A stretch of DNA of 17,202 bases from Clostridiales bacterium UBA1206 (GTDB taxonomy: Bacteria; Bacillota; Clostridia; Oscillospirales; CAG-382), in assembly GCA_002310055.1 (NCBI GenBank), contig DBXS01000020.1, forward strand, positions 157,857-175,058. The letters are read 5' to 3'. The translations under genes were made by a program, and so were the position numbers. The notes beneath the pieces were generated by a model. It saw nothing but the letters and a program-made list of their open reading frames with translations. It ran no database searches and had not been told where the DNA came from. Shown in pieces: positions 1-7,971 of the stretch; the stretch's first letter is position 1, and every line of letters starts with the position of its first letter.

Positions 1-1446
1 ACCTCGCTGCTCGACGCCATCCGCAACACCCAGGTCACCAAGGGCGAAGCGGGCGGCATCACCCAGGCGATCGGCGCTTACAGCGTGCAGATCAACGGCA
101 GCGATATCACGTTCCTCGATACCCCCGGCCACGAGGCGTTCACCGCAATGCGCGCCCGCGGCGCCAATATGACCGATATCGCCGTGCTCGTGGTCGCCGC
201 AGACGACGGCATTATGCCGCAGACGATCGAAGCGATCAACCACGCCAAAGCGGCGGGCGTGAACATAATCGTCGCCATCAACAAGATCGACAAACCCGGC
301 GCCGATCCCGAACGCGTCAAGGAAGAGCTCACCAAATACGACCTGCTTCCCGAAGAATGGGGCGGCGACACCATCTGCGTGCCCATCTCGGCGATCAAGC
401 ACCAGAACATAGACAAACTGCTCGAAATGATCATTCTTTCGGCCGAGATGATGGAACTCAAAGCCAATCCCGCGCGCCAGGCAAAGGGCGCCATCGTCGA
501 AGCGCGGCTCGACAAAGGCCGCGGCGCGGTCGCCACCGTGCTCGTCCAGAACGGCACGCTGCGCGTGGGCGATATTATCATAGCCGGCACCACCACCGGC
601 AAGGTCAGACAGATGTACGACGACAAGGGCCGTCTTGTAAAAGAAGCCGGACCTTCCACTCCGGTCGAGATCACGGGCCTTTCCGAAGTTCCCGACGCGG
701 GCGATTTGTTCCAGGTCGTTTCGGACGAACGCCTCGCACGCGAGCTTTGCGAACAGCGCAAAGCCGAAGCGAAAGAAAAGACCTTCGGCGCTTCCAAAGT
801 CAGTCTCGACGATCTGTTCGGCCGCATAGAAAACGGTCAGAAGACGCTCAACATCATCGTCAAAGCCGACGTCCACGGCTCCGCCGAGGCGGTCAAGTCG
901 AGCCTCGAAAAGCTCAATAACGAAGAAGTCAGCGTCAAAGTCATCCATGCGGGCGTCGGCGGCATCACCGAAAGCGACGTCATGCTGGCTTCGGCTTCGG
1001 ACGCGTTCATCGTGGGCTTCAACGTGCGCCCCGACAGGCAGGCTCTCGACCTCGCCGCGCGCGACAAGGTCGACATAAAGACTTACAGCATAATTTACGA
1101 ATGTATCGAAGAGATCCAGGCCGCCATGAAAGGCATGCTCGCGCCCAAGTTCCGCGAAAACGTGCTGGGCAGAGCCGAAGTGCGCAAGACCATCCGCGTG
1201 CCCAACGTGGGCACCATCGCCGGTTCGTATATCACCGACGGCAAGGTCACGCGTTCTTCGTCCATTCGCGTCATACGCGACGGCGTGGTCATCTTCGAAG
1301 ACAAGATATCGTCGCTCAAACGCTTTAAGGACGACGCGCGCGAAGTGGCGCAGTCGTTTGAATGCGGCATAGGGCTCGAACGCTTCAACGACCTCAAAGA
1401 GGGCGATATACTCGAAGCGTACGTTATGGAGGAGATCCCCAGATAA
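1..1446 (+). CDS. infB: Translation initiation factor IF-2, 5' truncated
   Basis: GTPase that places initiator fMet-tRNA on the 30S subunit and promotes 70S joining. The gene is open from base 1 in frame 1, so its N-terminal part, including the Walker A (G1) loop, lies outside the window. The first visible residues, TSLLDAIR and then GEAGGITQ, are the end of G1 and the G2/switch I segment. G3 DTPGHEAF, G4 NKID and a G5 SAI follow. Domains II, III and IV, with the tRNA-binding C-terminal barrel, run to the usual C-terminal end, MEEIPR. The stop codon TAA (1444-1446) overlaps the rbfA ATG. The position ahead of rbfA, nrnA and truB is the standard nusA-infB operon order of Bacillota. Identification is secure. 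Confidence 0.97.
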   Translation, partial: TSLLDAIRNTQVTKGEAGGITQAIGAYSVQINGSDITFLDTPGHEAFTAMRARGANMTDIAVLVVAADDGIMPQTIEAINHAKAAGVNIIVAINKIDKPGADPERVKEELTKYDLLPEEWGGDTICVPISAIKHQNIDKLLEMIILSAEMMELKANPARQAKGAIVEARLDKGRGAVATVLVQNGTLRVGDIIIAGTTTGKVRQMYDDKGRLVKEAGPSTPVEITGLSEVPDAGDLFQVVSDERLARELCEQRKAEAKEKTFGASKVSLDDLFGRIENGQKTLNIIVKADVHGSAEAVKSSLEKLNNEEVSVKVIHAGVGGITESDVMLASASDAFIVGFNVRPDRQALDLAARDKVDIKTYSIIYECIEEIQAAMKGMLAPKFRENVLGRAEVRKTIRVPNVGTIAGSYITDGKVTRSSSIRVIRDGVVIFEDKISSLKRFKDDAREVAQSFECGIGLERFNDLKEGDILEAYVMEEIPR

Positions 1447-1790
1447 TGCCTTCTTACAGGATAAACAAGATCAACGAACAGGTTCGCGAGGTAATGACGG
1501 AAATACTGCGTACCGTCAAGGATCCGCGCGTTTCGCGCGCGTTCGTCACCGTTTCTGCGGCGGACGTTTCCAAGGACCTTTCAGTAGCCAGGATCTATTA
1601 CGGCGTCATCACCGGCGACGCCGAAGACGTGGCGAAAGGGCTTGGATCGGCAGGCGGATATATCCGCTCCGAGCTGGCGTCGCGGCTCAATCTTCGCGTC
1701 ACTCCGCGGCTCGTGTTCATAAAAGACGAATCGGGCGAGCGCGCGCTGCGCATCGCCGAGCTGCTCAAAGAAAACGGAGAGACACAATGA
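1446..1790 (+). CDS. rbfA: 30S ribosome-binding factor RbfA
   Basis: Late-acting 30S assembly factor (KH-like fold) needed for 16S rRNA 5'-end maturation. It encodes 114 residues, the usual family length. Recognisable family segments are the N-terminal RINKINEQVREVMTEIL helix, then KDPRVSRAFVTVSAADVSKDLSVARIYY in the first strand/helix unit, and SRLNLRVTPRLVF near the C-terminus. I chose the ATG at 1446 because it overlaps the infB stop codon and has a GGAGGAG ribosome site just upstream. An upstream in-frame start would run deep into infB. The stop (1788-1790) overlaps the nrnA start in an ATGA, indicating translational coupling. Confidence 0.94.
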   Translation: MPSYRINKINEQVREVMTEILRTVKDPRVSRAFVTVSAADVSKDLSVARIYYGVITGDAEDVAKGLGSAGGYIRSELASRLNLRVTPRLVFIKDESGERALRIAELLKENGETQ

Positions 1791-2755
1791 AGACTTCGGT
1801 CAGGCATTTCGCCCGCTTTTTGCTCGAGCACGACAATTATCTCATCTACACCCACGGTCAGGCGGACGCCGATACTCTCGGCTCCGCGCTGGCTTTGAGG
1901 CGCGCGCTCATATCTCTGGGCAAAAGCGCGGCGATATGCAACCCCGCGCCCATACCTCAAAAACTGCGTTTTATGTTCGACGCCGAAAATAACGTCATAA
2001 ACGGGCTGCCTGCGGGCAGCTTTACGCATATCAGCGTGGATATCGCGTCTTACGCTATGCTCGCGGGGTTCGATAAGGAATACCTTGAAAATCTCGTGTT
2101 CGATTATTCGGTCGACCACCACGCGGTGAACACGCTGCGCGCAAAGAACCTGCTCGTGCTGCCGCAGTACCCCGCCGCTTCCGAGATAATCGCGAACACG
2201 CTCAAAGCGCTGGGAATAGAGTTCGACAAAAAGTACGCGCTCTGGCTTTACGCCGGCATTTCGTCGGATTCGGGGTGTTTTCGGTATTCGTACACCCGGC
2301 CTTCCACGCTGCGTCTCGCGGCGCGGCTTATGAGCACGGGCATAGATTTTGCAAAGATAAACCGCCTGCTTTTCGATAACAAGACTCCGGGCGCGGTGAT
2401 ACTTGAAAAAGACGCGTACAAGAATCTGGAGCTGTTTTACGGCGGAAAAGTCGCACTTACCTGTATATCCGAAGAGGCGCTGCAAAACGAGCTCGTCGAA
2501 GACAGCGACGCCGACGGATTGAACGATATCCCGCGCCGCATAGCGGGGGTCGAGGTCTCGGCGGTCATACGCCGCAGAGGGGACGAGATAAAGGTCACGC
2601 TCAGGAGCAACGATTACTACGACGTCGCGGCGCTTGCGAAAAAGTTCGGCGGCGGCGGGCACGTCCACGCCGCGGGCTGCCGTTTCTACACCGACGAAGC
2701 GGACGCGAAAAGGCAGATATTAAAGGCGCTGGAGGGTGATTTCGATGCCGGTTGA
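1787..2755 (+). CDS. nrnA: DHH/DHHA1 phosphoesterase, NrnA-type oligoribonuclease / pAp phosphatase
   Basis: 322 residues, the usual size of bifunctional NrnA proteins, which degrade nano-RNA and hydrolyse 3'-phosphoadenosine 5'-phosphate. Metal-binding motif I is HGQADADTLGS (His23, Asp27, Asp29), a variant of the usual HxNPDGDAxGS. The DHH motif is at residues 110-112 (VDHHAVN). The Asp-containing segment GISSDSGCFRYSYT and the DHHA1 substrate-binding motif GGGGHVHAAG near the C-terminus are both present, so the enzyme looks intact. Its start overlaps the rbfA stop, and its 3' end overlaps the start of truB, as in many Clostridia. The substitution of NPDG by QADA in motif I is mild and leaves the metal ligands in place. 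RNA versus pAp specificity cannot be read from the sequence. Confidence 0.92.
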   Translation: MKTSVRHFARFLLEHDNYLIYTHGQADADTLGSALALRRALISLGKSAAICNPAPIPQKLRFMFDAENNVINGLPAGSFTHISVDIASYAMLAGFDKEYLENLVFDYSVDHHAVNTLRAKNLLVLPQYPAASEIIANTLKALGIEFDKKYALWLYAGISSDSGCFRYSYTRPSTLRLAARLMSTGIDFAKINRLLFDNKTPGAVILEKDAYKNLELFYGGKVALTCISEEALQNELVEDSDADGLNDIPRRIAGVEVSAVIRRRGDEIKVTLRSNDYYDVAALAKKFGGGGHVHAAGCRFYTDEADAKRQILKALEGDFDAG

Positions 2756-3641
2756 CGGAGTCGTCAATTTTTTCAAACCGCGCGGAATGACTTCGCAGCG
2801 CGCGGTGAATACCGTCAAAAAGCTGTTTTCGGCTGCCAAAGCGGGGCATTGCGGCACGCTCGACCCCGACGCGAGCGGCGTGCTCCCGGTGATGCTCGGC
2901 ACGGCGGTAAAGCTTTCGGAATACTTGGTCGAGCACGACAAAAGTTATGACGCCGTTATGGCTTTGGGCTTTTGCACCGACACCGGCGATATTTCGGGCA
3001 AAGTCACGGCGCGCACCGGATATATTCCCGACCTTGAAAAAATCAAACTCGCCGCAAAGAGCTTTGAAGGCGGCTATATGCAGACGCCGCCGATGTATTC
3101 GGCGCTCAAAGTGGGCGGAAAAAAGCTGGTCGATTCCGCAAGGCGCGGGATCGAGATAGAACGCGCGCCGCGGCGCGTGGAGATACAAAAAATCGAAGTC
3201 TCGTCCGGCGAAGACGGCGCGATATCCCTTGACGTCGATTGCTCGCGCGGGACGTATATCCGCACGCTGTGCGAAGACGTAGCCGCAAAAGCCGGATCTC
3301 TGGGCTGTATGGCGTCGCTCGTGCGCACGCGCGTGGGGAACTTTTACGCCCGCGATTCGGTCGCGCTCGAAACGCTGCAGGGTATTTCCGCCGAAGAGCG
3401 TTTGAAATACATCATCCCGCCCGAAGACGCGCTTCCGGCGTTCGGCAAACTGTTCCTGCCGCCGTTTTACGAAAAACTCGTGCGCAACGGCTGCGCCGTG
3501 GAAACGCGAAAATTCGTATCGGATCTGCCCGCAGGACCGCGCACTTACCGCCTGTACGGCGAAAACGGTTTCTTCGGAGTGGGCGAAACGTACGTATTCG
3601 ACACGAAACTGCTTATAAAGCACAAAAAAATATTGCGCTGA
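2745..3641 (+). CDS. truB: tRNA pseudouridine(55) synthase TruB
   Basis: Converts U55 of the tRNA T-loop to pseudouridine. It encodes 298 residues. The N-terminal VDGVVNFFKPRGMTS and the catalytic motif GHCGTLDPDASG (nucleophile Asp40) are characteristic. Further family segments are the K-x-Y segment around DKSYDAVMALG, the QTPPMYSALKVGGKKL substrate loop and CSRGTYIRTLCEDV. A short C-terminal region follows in place of a full PUA domain, as is common in Bacillota. The ATG at 2745 is preferred over an in-frame GTG at 2736, because GGAGG at 2731-2735 gives normal spacing only to the ATG. It overlaps the end of nrnA and is followed by a strong terminator. ribF and rpsO, which often follow, are absent here. 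Confidence 0.95.
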   Translation: MPVDGVVNFFKPRGMTSQRAVNTVKKLFSAAKAGHCGTLDPDASGVLPVMLGTAVKLSEYLVEHDKSYDAVMALGFCTDTGDISGKVTARTGYIPDLEKIKLAAKSFEGGYMQTPPMYSALKVGGKKLVDSARRGIEIERAPRRVEIQKIEVSSGEDGAISLDVDCSRGTYIRTLCEDVAAKAGSLGCMASLVRTRVGNFYARDSVALETLQGISAEERLKYIIPPEDALPAFGKLFLPPFYEKLVRNGCAVETRKFVSDLPAGPRTYRLYGENGFFGVGETYVFDTKLLIKHKKILR

Positions 3642-3649
3642 TACGCGCT

Positions 3650-3680
3650 TTGACATAATATTACAGCAAAAGATGATAAA
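3650..3680 (+). promoter_or_regulatory. Candidate promoter for the ParB-like gene
   Basis: A perfect -35 TTGACA (3650-3655) is followed after 19 nt by GATAAA (3675-3680). The spacing is long and the -10 is only fair. The -10 overlaps the left arm of the operon terminator, so a transcript starting here would contain only the right arm and would escape termination. This would let the parB gene be expressed independently of truB. Confidence 0.35.
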
Positions 3681-3722
3681 CTCGCACATATACAAAGGCG
3701 TGCGGGTTTATTTTCTTTTTTT
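3676..3722 (+). terminator. Intrinsic terminator of the infB-truB operon
   Basis: A 12-bp stem (3676-3687 with 3700-3711, one G:T pair, 12-nt loop) is followed directly by TTTTCTTTTTTT. It lies 34 nt after the truB stop codon, in the right place to end the operon. Confidence 0.85.
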
Positions 3723-3751
3723 GCGCGCCGGAACGGAGATAACGACGGGAT

Positions 3752-4618
3752 ATGAAGAAAAAGAGCAAGATGGTTTTTCTGCCCACTCACGAGCTTTTGC
3801 CAAATCCGCGAAATCCGCGCAGCACTTTCGACGACGCGTCGCTCTGCGAGCTCGCGCACAGCATAAAGAAATTCGGAATGATCCAGCCTATCGCGGTGAA
3901 GCGCCGCGAAAAAGTGCCCAAAGTAGAAATTAACAGCCAGGTCGTCAGCGGCCCGCAGTACGAAATTATCGCCGGCGAGCGCCGCTGGCGCGCCGCGCGG
4001 ATGATTGGGATGAGCTCGGTGCCGTGCGTGATTTCGGAATGCACGCCTCAAAACAGCGCGTATATAGCGTTCTGCGAAAACGTGTTCCGCGAAGACCTTT
4101 CGTTTTTCGATATCGCGTCGGCGCTGCAGGATATGCTCGCGACTTCCGGCAAGACCCAGACCGAGCTCGCGCAGACGCTGGGGATGAGCCAGTCGGCGGT
4201 GGCGAACAAACTGCGGCTGCTTCGGCTCACGCCCGCGGAACGCGAATTCGTGCTGAAAAACAAACTCACCGAAAAACACGCGCGTTCGCTCGTGCGAATA
4301 GACGATATTGCCAAACGCGGCGAGATGATGCGCCGCGCCGCGCTTTCCGGCTGGTCTTCGCAGGAGACCGACAAACGGGTGAGCGCGCTGTTCGTGCGGC
4401 AAAGCCCTGCCGATTCCGGCGAAAAGCGCGGTTTCAGAGGAAAACGCATCATGGCGGTGTCGGATATCGGGACGTTTATCAATTCCATCAACAACGCGGT
4501 GCGCATAGCGCACGACGTTGGGTTCCAAATCGAGCGGCGCGACGTCGACACCGGCGACGCGCTGGAAATAACCATCAAAGTCCCCAAAGCGCGCGCAAAG
4601 CAAGGGACTCCTACATAA
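3752..4618 (+). CDS. ParB/Noc/Spo0J family DNA-binding protein
   Basis: 288 residues with the ParB N-terminal domain followed by an HTH. The NPRNPR motif is at 18-23. The phosphate/CTP-binding box IIAGERRWRAAR spans 72-83, and ENVFREDLS at 109-117 is the conserved ENxxRxxL box. The helix-turn-helix around GMSQSAVANKLRLL lies at about 134-157. The family clamps DNA at parS sites using CTP and acts in chromosome segregation or nucleoid occlusion. No ParA is adjacent. The N-terminus lacks the amphipathic membrane helix of classical Noc, and there is a roughly 12-residue insertion just before GERR. The ribosome site is weak (GGAG at 3735-3738, long spacing). Family membership is secure; a choice between Noc and a second ParB is not. 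Confidence 0.9.
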   Translation: MKKKSKMVFLPTHELLPNPRNPRSTFDDASLCELAHSIKKFGMIQPIAVKRREKVPKVEINSQVVSGPQYEIIAGERRWRAARMIGMSSVPCVISECTPQNSAYIAFCENVFREDLSFFDIASALQDMLATSGKTQTELAQTLGMSQSAVANKLRLLRLTPAEREFVLKNKLTEKHARSLVRIDDIAKRGEMMRRAALSGWSSQETDKRVSALFVRQSPADSGEKRGFRGKRIMAVSDIGTFINSINNAVRIAHDVGFQIERRDVDTGDALEITIKVPKARAKQGTPT

Positions 4619-4621
4619 AAA

Positions 4622-4649
4622 CGGCGGGAACGCATATGCGTTCCCGCCG
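4622..4649 (-). terminator. Perfect 14-bp palindrome, terminator of the minus-strand gene
   Basis: CGGCGGGAACGCAT (4622-4635) pairs perfectly with 4636-4649. On the minus strand it is followed by a T-run (CCGTTTTTATG), giving a good intrinsic terminator for the gene that stops at 4658. On the plus strand it lies 4 nt past the parB stop but has no T-run, so it may serve that gene only weakly. Confidence 0.75.
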
Positions 4650-4657
4650 GGGCTTAT

Positions 4658-5284
4658 TCACCGCTCTTTTGTGAACACCATATTGTGGGGCGGCGCGTCG
4701 CAGATTATCATACTCGATTTCAGCGTGTCGCCGTCGTAGATGAGGCGCGTCATCCCGTAAAGCTCGTATTTGGAAGGATCCGCGTCGACTATGAGAAATT
4801 CACGCTCGGGCGTGTGTTCGTAATTCGAATGCAGTGCGTGGACTTTTATCGTTTTGCCGAAGAGTTCGAGCGTGTCTTTTCTGAACACCAGCTCAAAACT
4901 GCCGTATTCTTCCTTCCACCTGCCCTGCAGTTCTTTAAGCACCTTGTCGCAGACCGTGTAATCGCCGTACCGCGAAAATTTCGTGGCGGTAAGCACCGTA
5001 GTGCTCGGGCCGGTGATAGGGAACAGTTCTTCGAACGTGAGCCTGCCTTCGGCGTAAAACAGGCGCGTCACGCTCGCGTAGTCGGAATTCGAGTCTTTGT
5101 AGCGCAGGCCGCGTTCCGCAAGCTCAAGCTCATAGCCGTTTTCCGCCTTTTTGGCTTTGAATCCGGTGCACAGCACAGGCGAATTGCGCCACAGGACCGT
5201 GAGTTTTCTGCGCTTTATCTCTATGCGCGTGCCTATGACGCCGCGCTCTTCCCACGCGCCGGTAAGTTCGCTGTAAATACCCAT
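4658..5284 (-). CDS. Hypothetical protein with two similar beta-rich halves
   Basis: 208 residues, with no signal peptide or membrane segment, so probably cytoplasmic. I do not recognise the family. The protein appears internally duplicated. LTGAWEE (7-13) and LQGRWKEE (119-126) open the halves, and RLFYAEGRLTF (74-84) and RLIYDGDTLKS (170-180) occupy matching places in each. Alternating polar and hydrophobic residues suggest two small beta-barrels or sandwiches, similar in style to lipocalin-like domains that begin with GxW. This fold guess is weak. The start is supported by AAAGGAG just upstream. It is a single-gene transcription unit with its own near-consensus promoter and terminator, divergent from the lipoprotein/RT operon. 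Confidence 0.8.
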   Translation of the reverse strand: MGIYSELTGAWEERGVIGTRIEIKRRKLTVLWRNSPVLCTGFKAKKAENGYELELAERGLRYKDSNSDYASVTRLFYAEGRLTFEELFPITGPSTTVLTATKFSRYGDYTVCDKVLKELQGRWKEEYGSFELVFRKDTLELFGKTIKVHALHSNYEHTPEREFLIVDADPSKYELYGMTRLIYDGDTLKSSMIICDAPPHNMVFTKER

Positions 5285-5323
5285 CGTGCGTTCTCCTTTG
5301 CGTACGTATTATCGTTTTTAATT

Positions 5324-5352
5324 ATTATACCATATGCGTCTTGCAGGGTCAA
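5324..5352 (-). promoter_or_regulatory. Strong sigma-A promoter for the 4658-5284 gene
   Basis: On the minus strand TTGACC (plus 5347-5352) is followed after exactly 17 nt by a perfect TATAAT (plus 5324-5329). The start codon lies 40 nt downstream of the -10. The strength suggests constitutive high expression. Confidence 0.82.
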
Positions 5353-5417
5353 TAGCAAGAAGCGCGCGATTTTGCCCGATTTTCGGTCGCGCGATACGTG
5401 TTTTTGCCGCAAAACTA

Positions 5418-5446
5418 TTGATTTTTGCGTTTTTATATGATAGTAT
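5418..5446 (+). promoter_or_regulatory. Candidate sigma-A promoter of the lipoprotein/RT operon
   Basis: TTGATT (5418-5423) and TAGTAT (5441-5446) are separated by 17 nt, with a 5' leader of about 65 nt before the start at 5520. The -10 is imperfect (4 of 6). Between this and the divergent promoter lies a 7-bp inverted repeat (CGCGCGA at 5363-5369 with TCGCGCG at 5387-5393) that could be an operator. Nothing else is seen in the 235-nt gap. Confidence 0.5.
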
Positions 5447-5519
5447 GTAAAAAGAATATTATACATTCGCGCCGAAGACGGCATAATTATTCATTTCAAA
5501 GGGGAGGTCTGTCGGTTAT

Positions 5520-6389
5520 ATGAGCTTTTTCAAGAGAGCCGCGGCGATCGTGCTGTGCCTGTGTATGGCGGCGTTCTGCTGCGCGTGCGACGAAGGTGAT
5601 GAAGAATCCGCTCCCGTCGAAAACGTTTCCGCCGTAACTAAGGACGAATACGTAAAAGCGGTGAAGGACTGCCTTGAAAAAGGGAAGAGATGCGAAAAGC
5701 AGTTTTTAGACGAGACCGCGGCGTATTTCTACGGCTTTGCGCTTTCGAGCGCCGGATCTATGCGCTTCGCCGCCGAAAAGATACTCTGGCTCAAAGGCGA
5801 GGGAAACGATTTTTCCGAAGTCACTTCCGGCAGCCGCTACACCGATTGGGATACGCTCGCCGCTATCTGCTACGCCTGCCCGTTCCCGTATTATTTCGAA
5901 GGCCTGCTGTGCGATATCCAGGGCGAGGGCGATCGCGCCGCCGAACTGTATTCCTACGCTTCGGTAATGGATAATTTCCCCGAAAAAGGGCTTAATTTCT
6001 ACTATATGCGCAACCTTTCGGTCGAAGAGCTCTACGCGCTGCGCGACGAGCTGCGCGCGCTTGAAGAAGAGGTGTGCAAAGAATATATCCCGGAATTCAC
6101 CGGCTTTGAACGCACGGTATACAATTTTTCGGCGGAATATATGCGCGCCTGCGCGCTGGACCTGCTCGAACGGGAAAAATACGACGAAGCTATGATCCCG
6201 GCCCGCTACGCGGTGCAGTTCGGGCATCTTGACGTTTCGAACTGGGTGACCGCCGTCACCGCGGCGCTCGGCGCCGAAGATTTCTACCGCGCCGCCTCCT
6301 GGCTCAGCGAGGGACTTTCGTATTTTCCCGAAAACGAAAGCCTGCTCGGGTTCAAATCCGCTATGTTGGAAGTTGCAGAGGAGGAGTGA
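5520..6389 (+). CDS. Lipoprotein with probable helical (TPR-like) repeats
   Basis: 289 residues. A lysine/arginine N-terminus and a hydrophobic stretch (7-19) lead into a cysteine-rich segment, FCCACDE. Cys23 after Ala22 is the likely lipidated residue, with Cys20/21 as alternatives. The mature part is almost entirely alpha-helical with paired aromatic/alanine helices, for example DETAAYFYGFALSSAGSM, EGDRAAELYSYASVMDN and AEDFYRAASWLSEGLSYFPEN. This resembles tetratricopeptide-type repeats, suggesting an outer-face scaffold of the membrane. No enzymatic motif is visible. A GGGGAGG ribosome site (5501-5507) stands 12 nt from the ATG, slightly far. It is the first gene of the unit ending with the RT, and the next start follows 4 nt after its stop codon. 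Confidence 0.82.
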   Translation: MSFFKRAAAIVLCLCMAAFCCACDEGDEESAPVENVSAVTKDEYVKAVKDCLEKGKRCEKQFLDETAAYFYGFALSSAGSMRFAAEKILWLKGEGNDFSEVTSGSRYTDWDTLAAICYACPFPYYFEGLLCDIQGEGDRAAELYSYASVMDNFPEKGLNFYYMRNLSVEELYALRDELRALEEEVCKEYIPEFTGFERTVYNFSAEYMRACALDLLEREKYDEAMIPARYAVQFGHLDVSNWVTAVTAALGAEDFYRAASWLSEGLSYFPENESLLGFKSAMLEVAEEE

Positions 6390-6393
6390 TGAT

Positions 6394-7947
6394 ATGAAGA
6401 AGCGTGTTGTAAGATTTTGCGCAATATTCGTTCTTGCAGCCCTGCTCGCGGCAGCATCTCCTTTTTCGCTCAAGTCCGCCGCCGACGAAATACCTTCGTA
6501 CGAACTCAAAGGGATCGATTACCGCCGCTTTACCCAGAAGATCGATAAATACACGGATAAATACGACGTCAAGCTCAAGCTGTTCGATATGGAATTCCCC
6601 GGCGTGCTGAAGGGCAGCGAGGGGTTGACTTTGCAGGAGATGAACCGGATCATCCTTGACGTTCTGAGGGAGCTCGATATTTCGCTCGAAGACGTGGAAC
6701 TGTTTTCGAGAGTCGGCGAAAATCTCGACCGCGACACCAAGCGTGAGATATATAAAAAGATCATCGTTGCGCTTTCCAATTATATCCCTTCGCATCCCAA
6801 GTCGCCGATCAGCCCGTCGCGCGTGGTCAAAACGATCGTTTACAGCGAAGACGAGGTGACGATCGACGATCTCTGCGGCGACACAATAAAGGACAAAGTC
6901 ATGAACAAGATCCAGGACGGGATAAAAGAGGATCTTGCCGACCGCGCCGTCAAAGACGCGAAATGGCTCGCCAAATCGCCCAAGAGCGGCAACCTTGTCG
7001 CCTGGTTCGCGCTTTCGAGTATAGACGTGGGGCTCGAATTCGCCGACACGTCGCAATTCGAACGGTTCATAAAGGAAGCGGAGCGCCGATTTGAGGCTGC
7101 GTCGAAGTTTTACGCCGTCTGCAGCCAGCGTATGAACACCGAGGTCCTGCGCAAAAACAGCGATCCGGTCATAGAATTCAAGGACGCGACCGCCGAAAAC
7201 ACCTGCGTGTTCCTGGGGCTGGATAACGTGACCGTAAAATACACGCTCAACGGCGAGCTTGTGATGCAGACTTCGCCCGACTACGTGCTTTCGCCGGACG
7301 ACAATTCCGGCGTTTACGAAGGCGAGCTCACGCTCGTCATAGAAGGCAAGGATTTCGCCAAATGCTTCGACGCCAGGTTTTTCGACCAGTCGGAGCTGTG
7401 GACGTACGGTCAGCGCATCAACGACTGGTGCCAGATACTGTATAAATTCGAAGGCCTTGCCAACGCGCGCGAAAACCTGCTTAGAAAATATATGCCCAAG
7501 GTCAACCAGCCGACTCAGCTCAAACGCACGCTCGTGGGCAACTTTAAGGCGAACGTATCATCCTGGACCGCCGGCACGCTCAAGCCCAGACTTTCGGGCG
7601 CGTTCAACAACGTTTCCGACACCACCGAATTCATATTCGAAATAAACGTCGGTCAGGAATACATAGCTCCCATGAAAGACAAAGCGACAGGCGCGGATCT
7701 CGGGTTCCCGCTTATGCAGTGGCACGTCAAATCGTCCGGCAACGGGCTGGACGTGTTCCACGTCACCTGGGTCGGCAACGCGGCGGCGCGCGCTCTTGAC
7801 GACGGCAATTCCGTCGGCGCCGTGATGTATTCCGGCGACGGCCAGGATATGGTCATAACCTCAAGGGATATAGGGACCGTCTGGTATCCGCTCGAATACC
7901 CGCCCACTATCGAAATAACCGTACCAAAATCAGATAAAGACAAATAA
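6394..7947 (+). CDS. Secreted protein of unknown function, 517 residues
   Basis: The protein begins MKKRVVR followed by a hydrophobic stretch rich in Ala and Leu, a typical Sec signal peptide. Likely cleavage is after Ala30 (KSAA|DE) or earlier at Ala21. No lipobox, C-terminal membrane anchor or sorting signal is seen, so the mature protein is probably released or held by partners. Residues of about 30-250 look helical and charged, while about 255-517 look beta-rich with many aromatic residues. I recognise no family or catalytic motif. The ATG at 6394 is chosen over an in-frame start 7 codons upstream, because AGGAGG (6379-6385) sits correctly before it and the upstream start would overlap the preceding gene. 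It is separated from the previous gene by 4 nt, so co-transcription is very likely. Confidence 0.8.
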   Translation: MKKRVVRFCAIFVLAALLAAASPFSLKSAADEIPSYELKGIDYRRFTQKIDKYTDKYDVKLKLFDMEFPGVLKGSEGLTLQEMNRIILDVLRELDISLEDVELFSRVGENLDRDTKREIYKKIIVALSNYIPSHPKSPISPSRVVKTIVYSEDEVTIDDLCGDTIKDKVMNKIQDGIKEDLADRAVKDAKWLAKSPKSGNLVAWFALSSIDVGLEFADTSQFERFIKEAERRFEAASKFYAVCSQRMNTEVLRKNSDPVIEFKDATAENTCVFLGLDNVTVKYTLNGELVMQTSPDYVLSPDDNSGVYEGELTLVIEGKDFAKCFDARFFDQSELWTYGQRINDWCQILYKFEGLANARENLLRKYMPKVNQPTQLKRTLVGNFKANVSSWTAGTLKPRLSGAFNNVSDTTEFIFEINVGQEYIAPMKDKATGADLGFPLMQWHVKSSGNGLDVFHVTWVGNAAARALDDGNSVGAVMYSGDGQDMVITSRDIGTVWYPLEYPPTIEITVPKSDKDK

Positions 7948-7971
7948 AAAACTTCTTTAAGGAGGAACAAT

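Noticed and set aside
2601..3695. 364-codon minus-strand open frame
   Set aside because: It overlaps truB and the end of nrnA in antisense and has no recognisable protein features.
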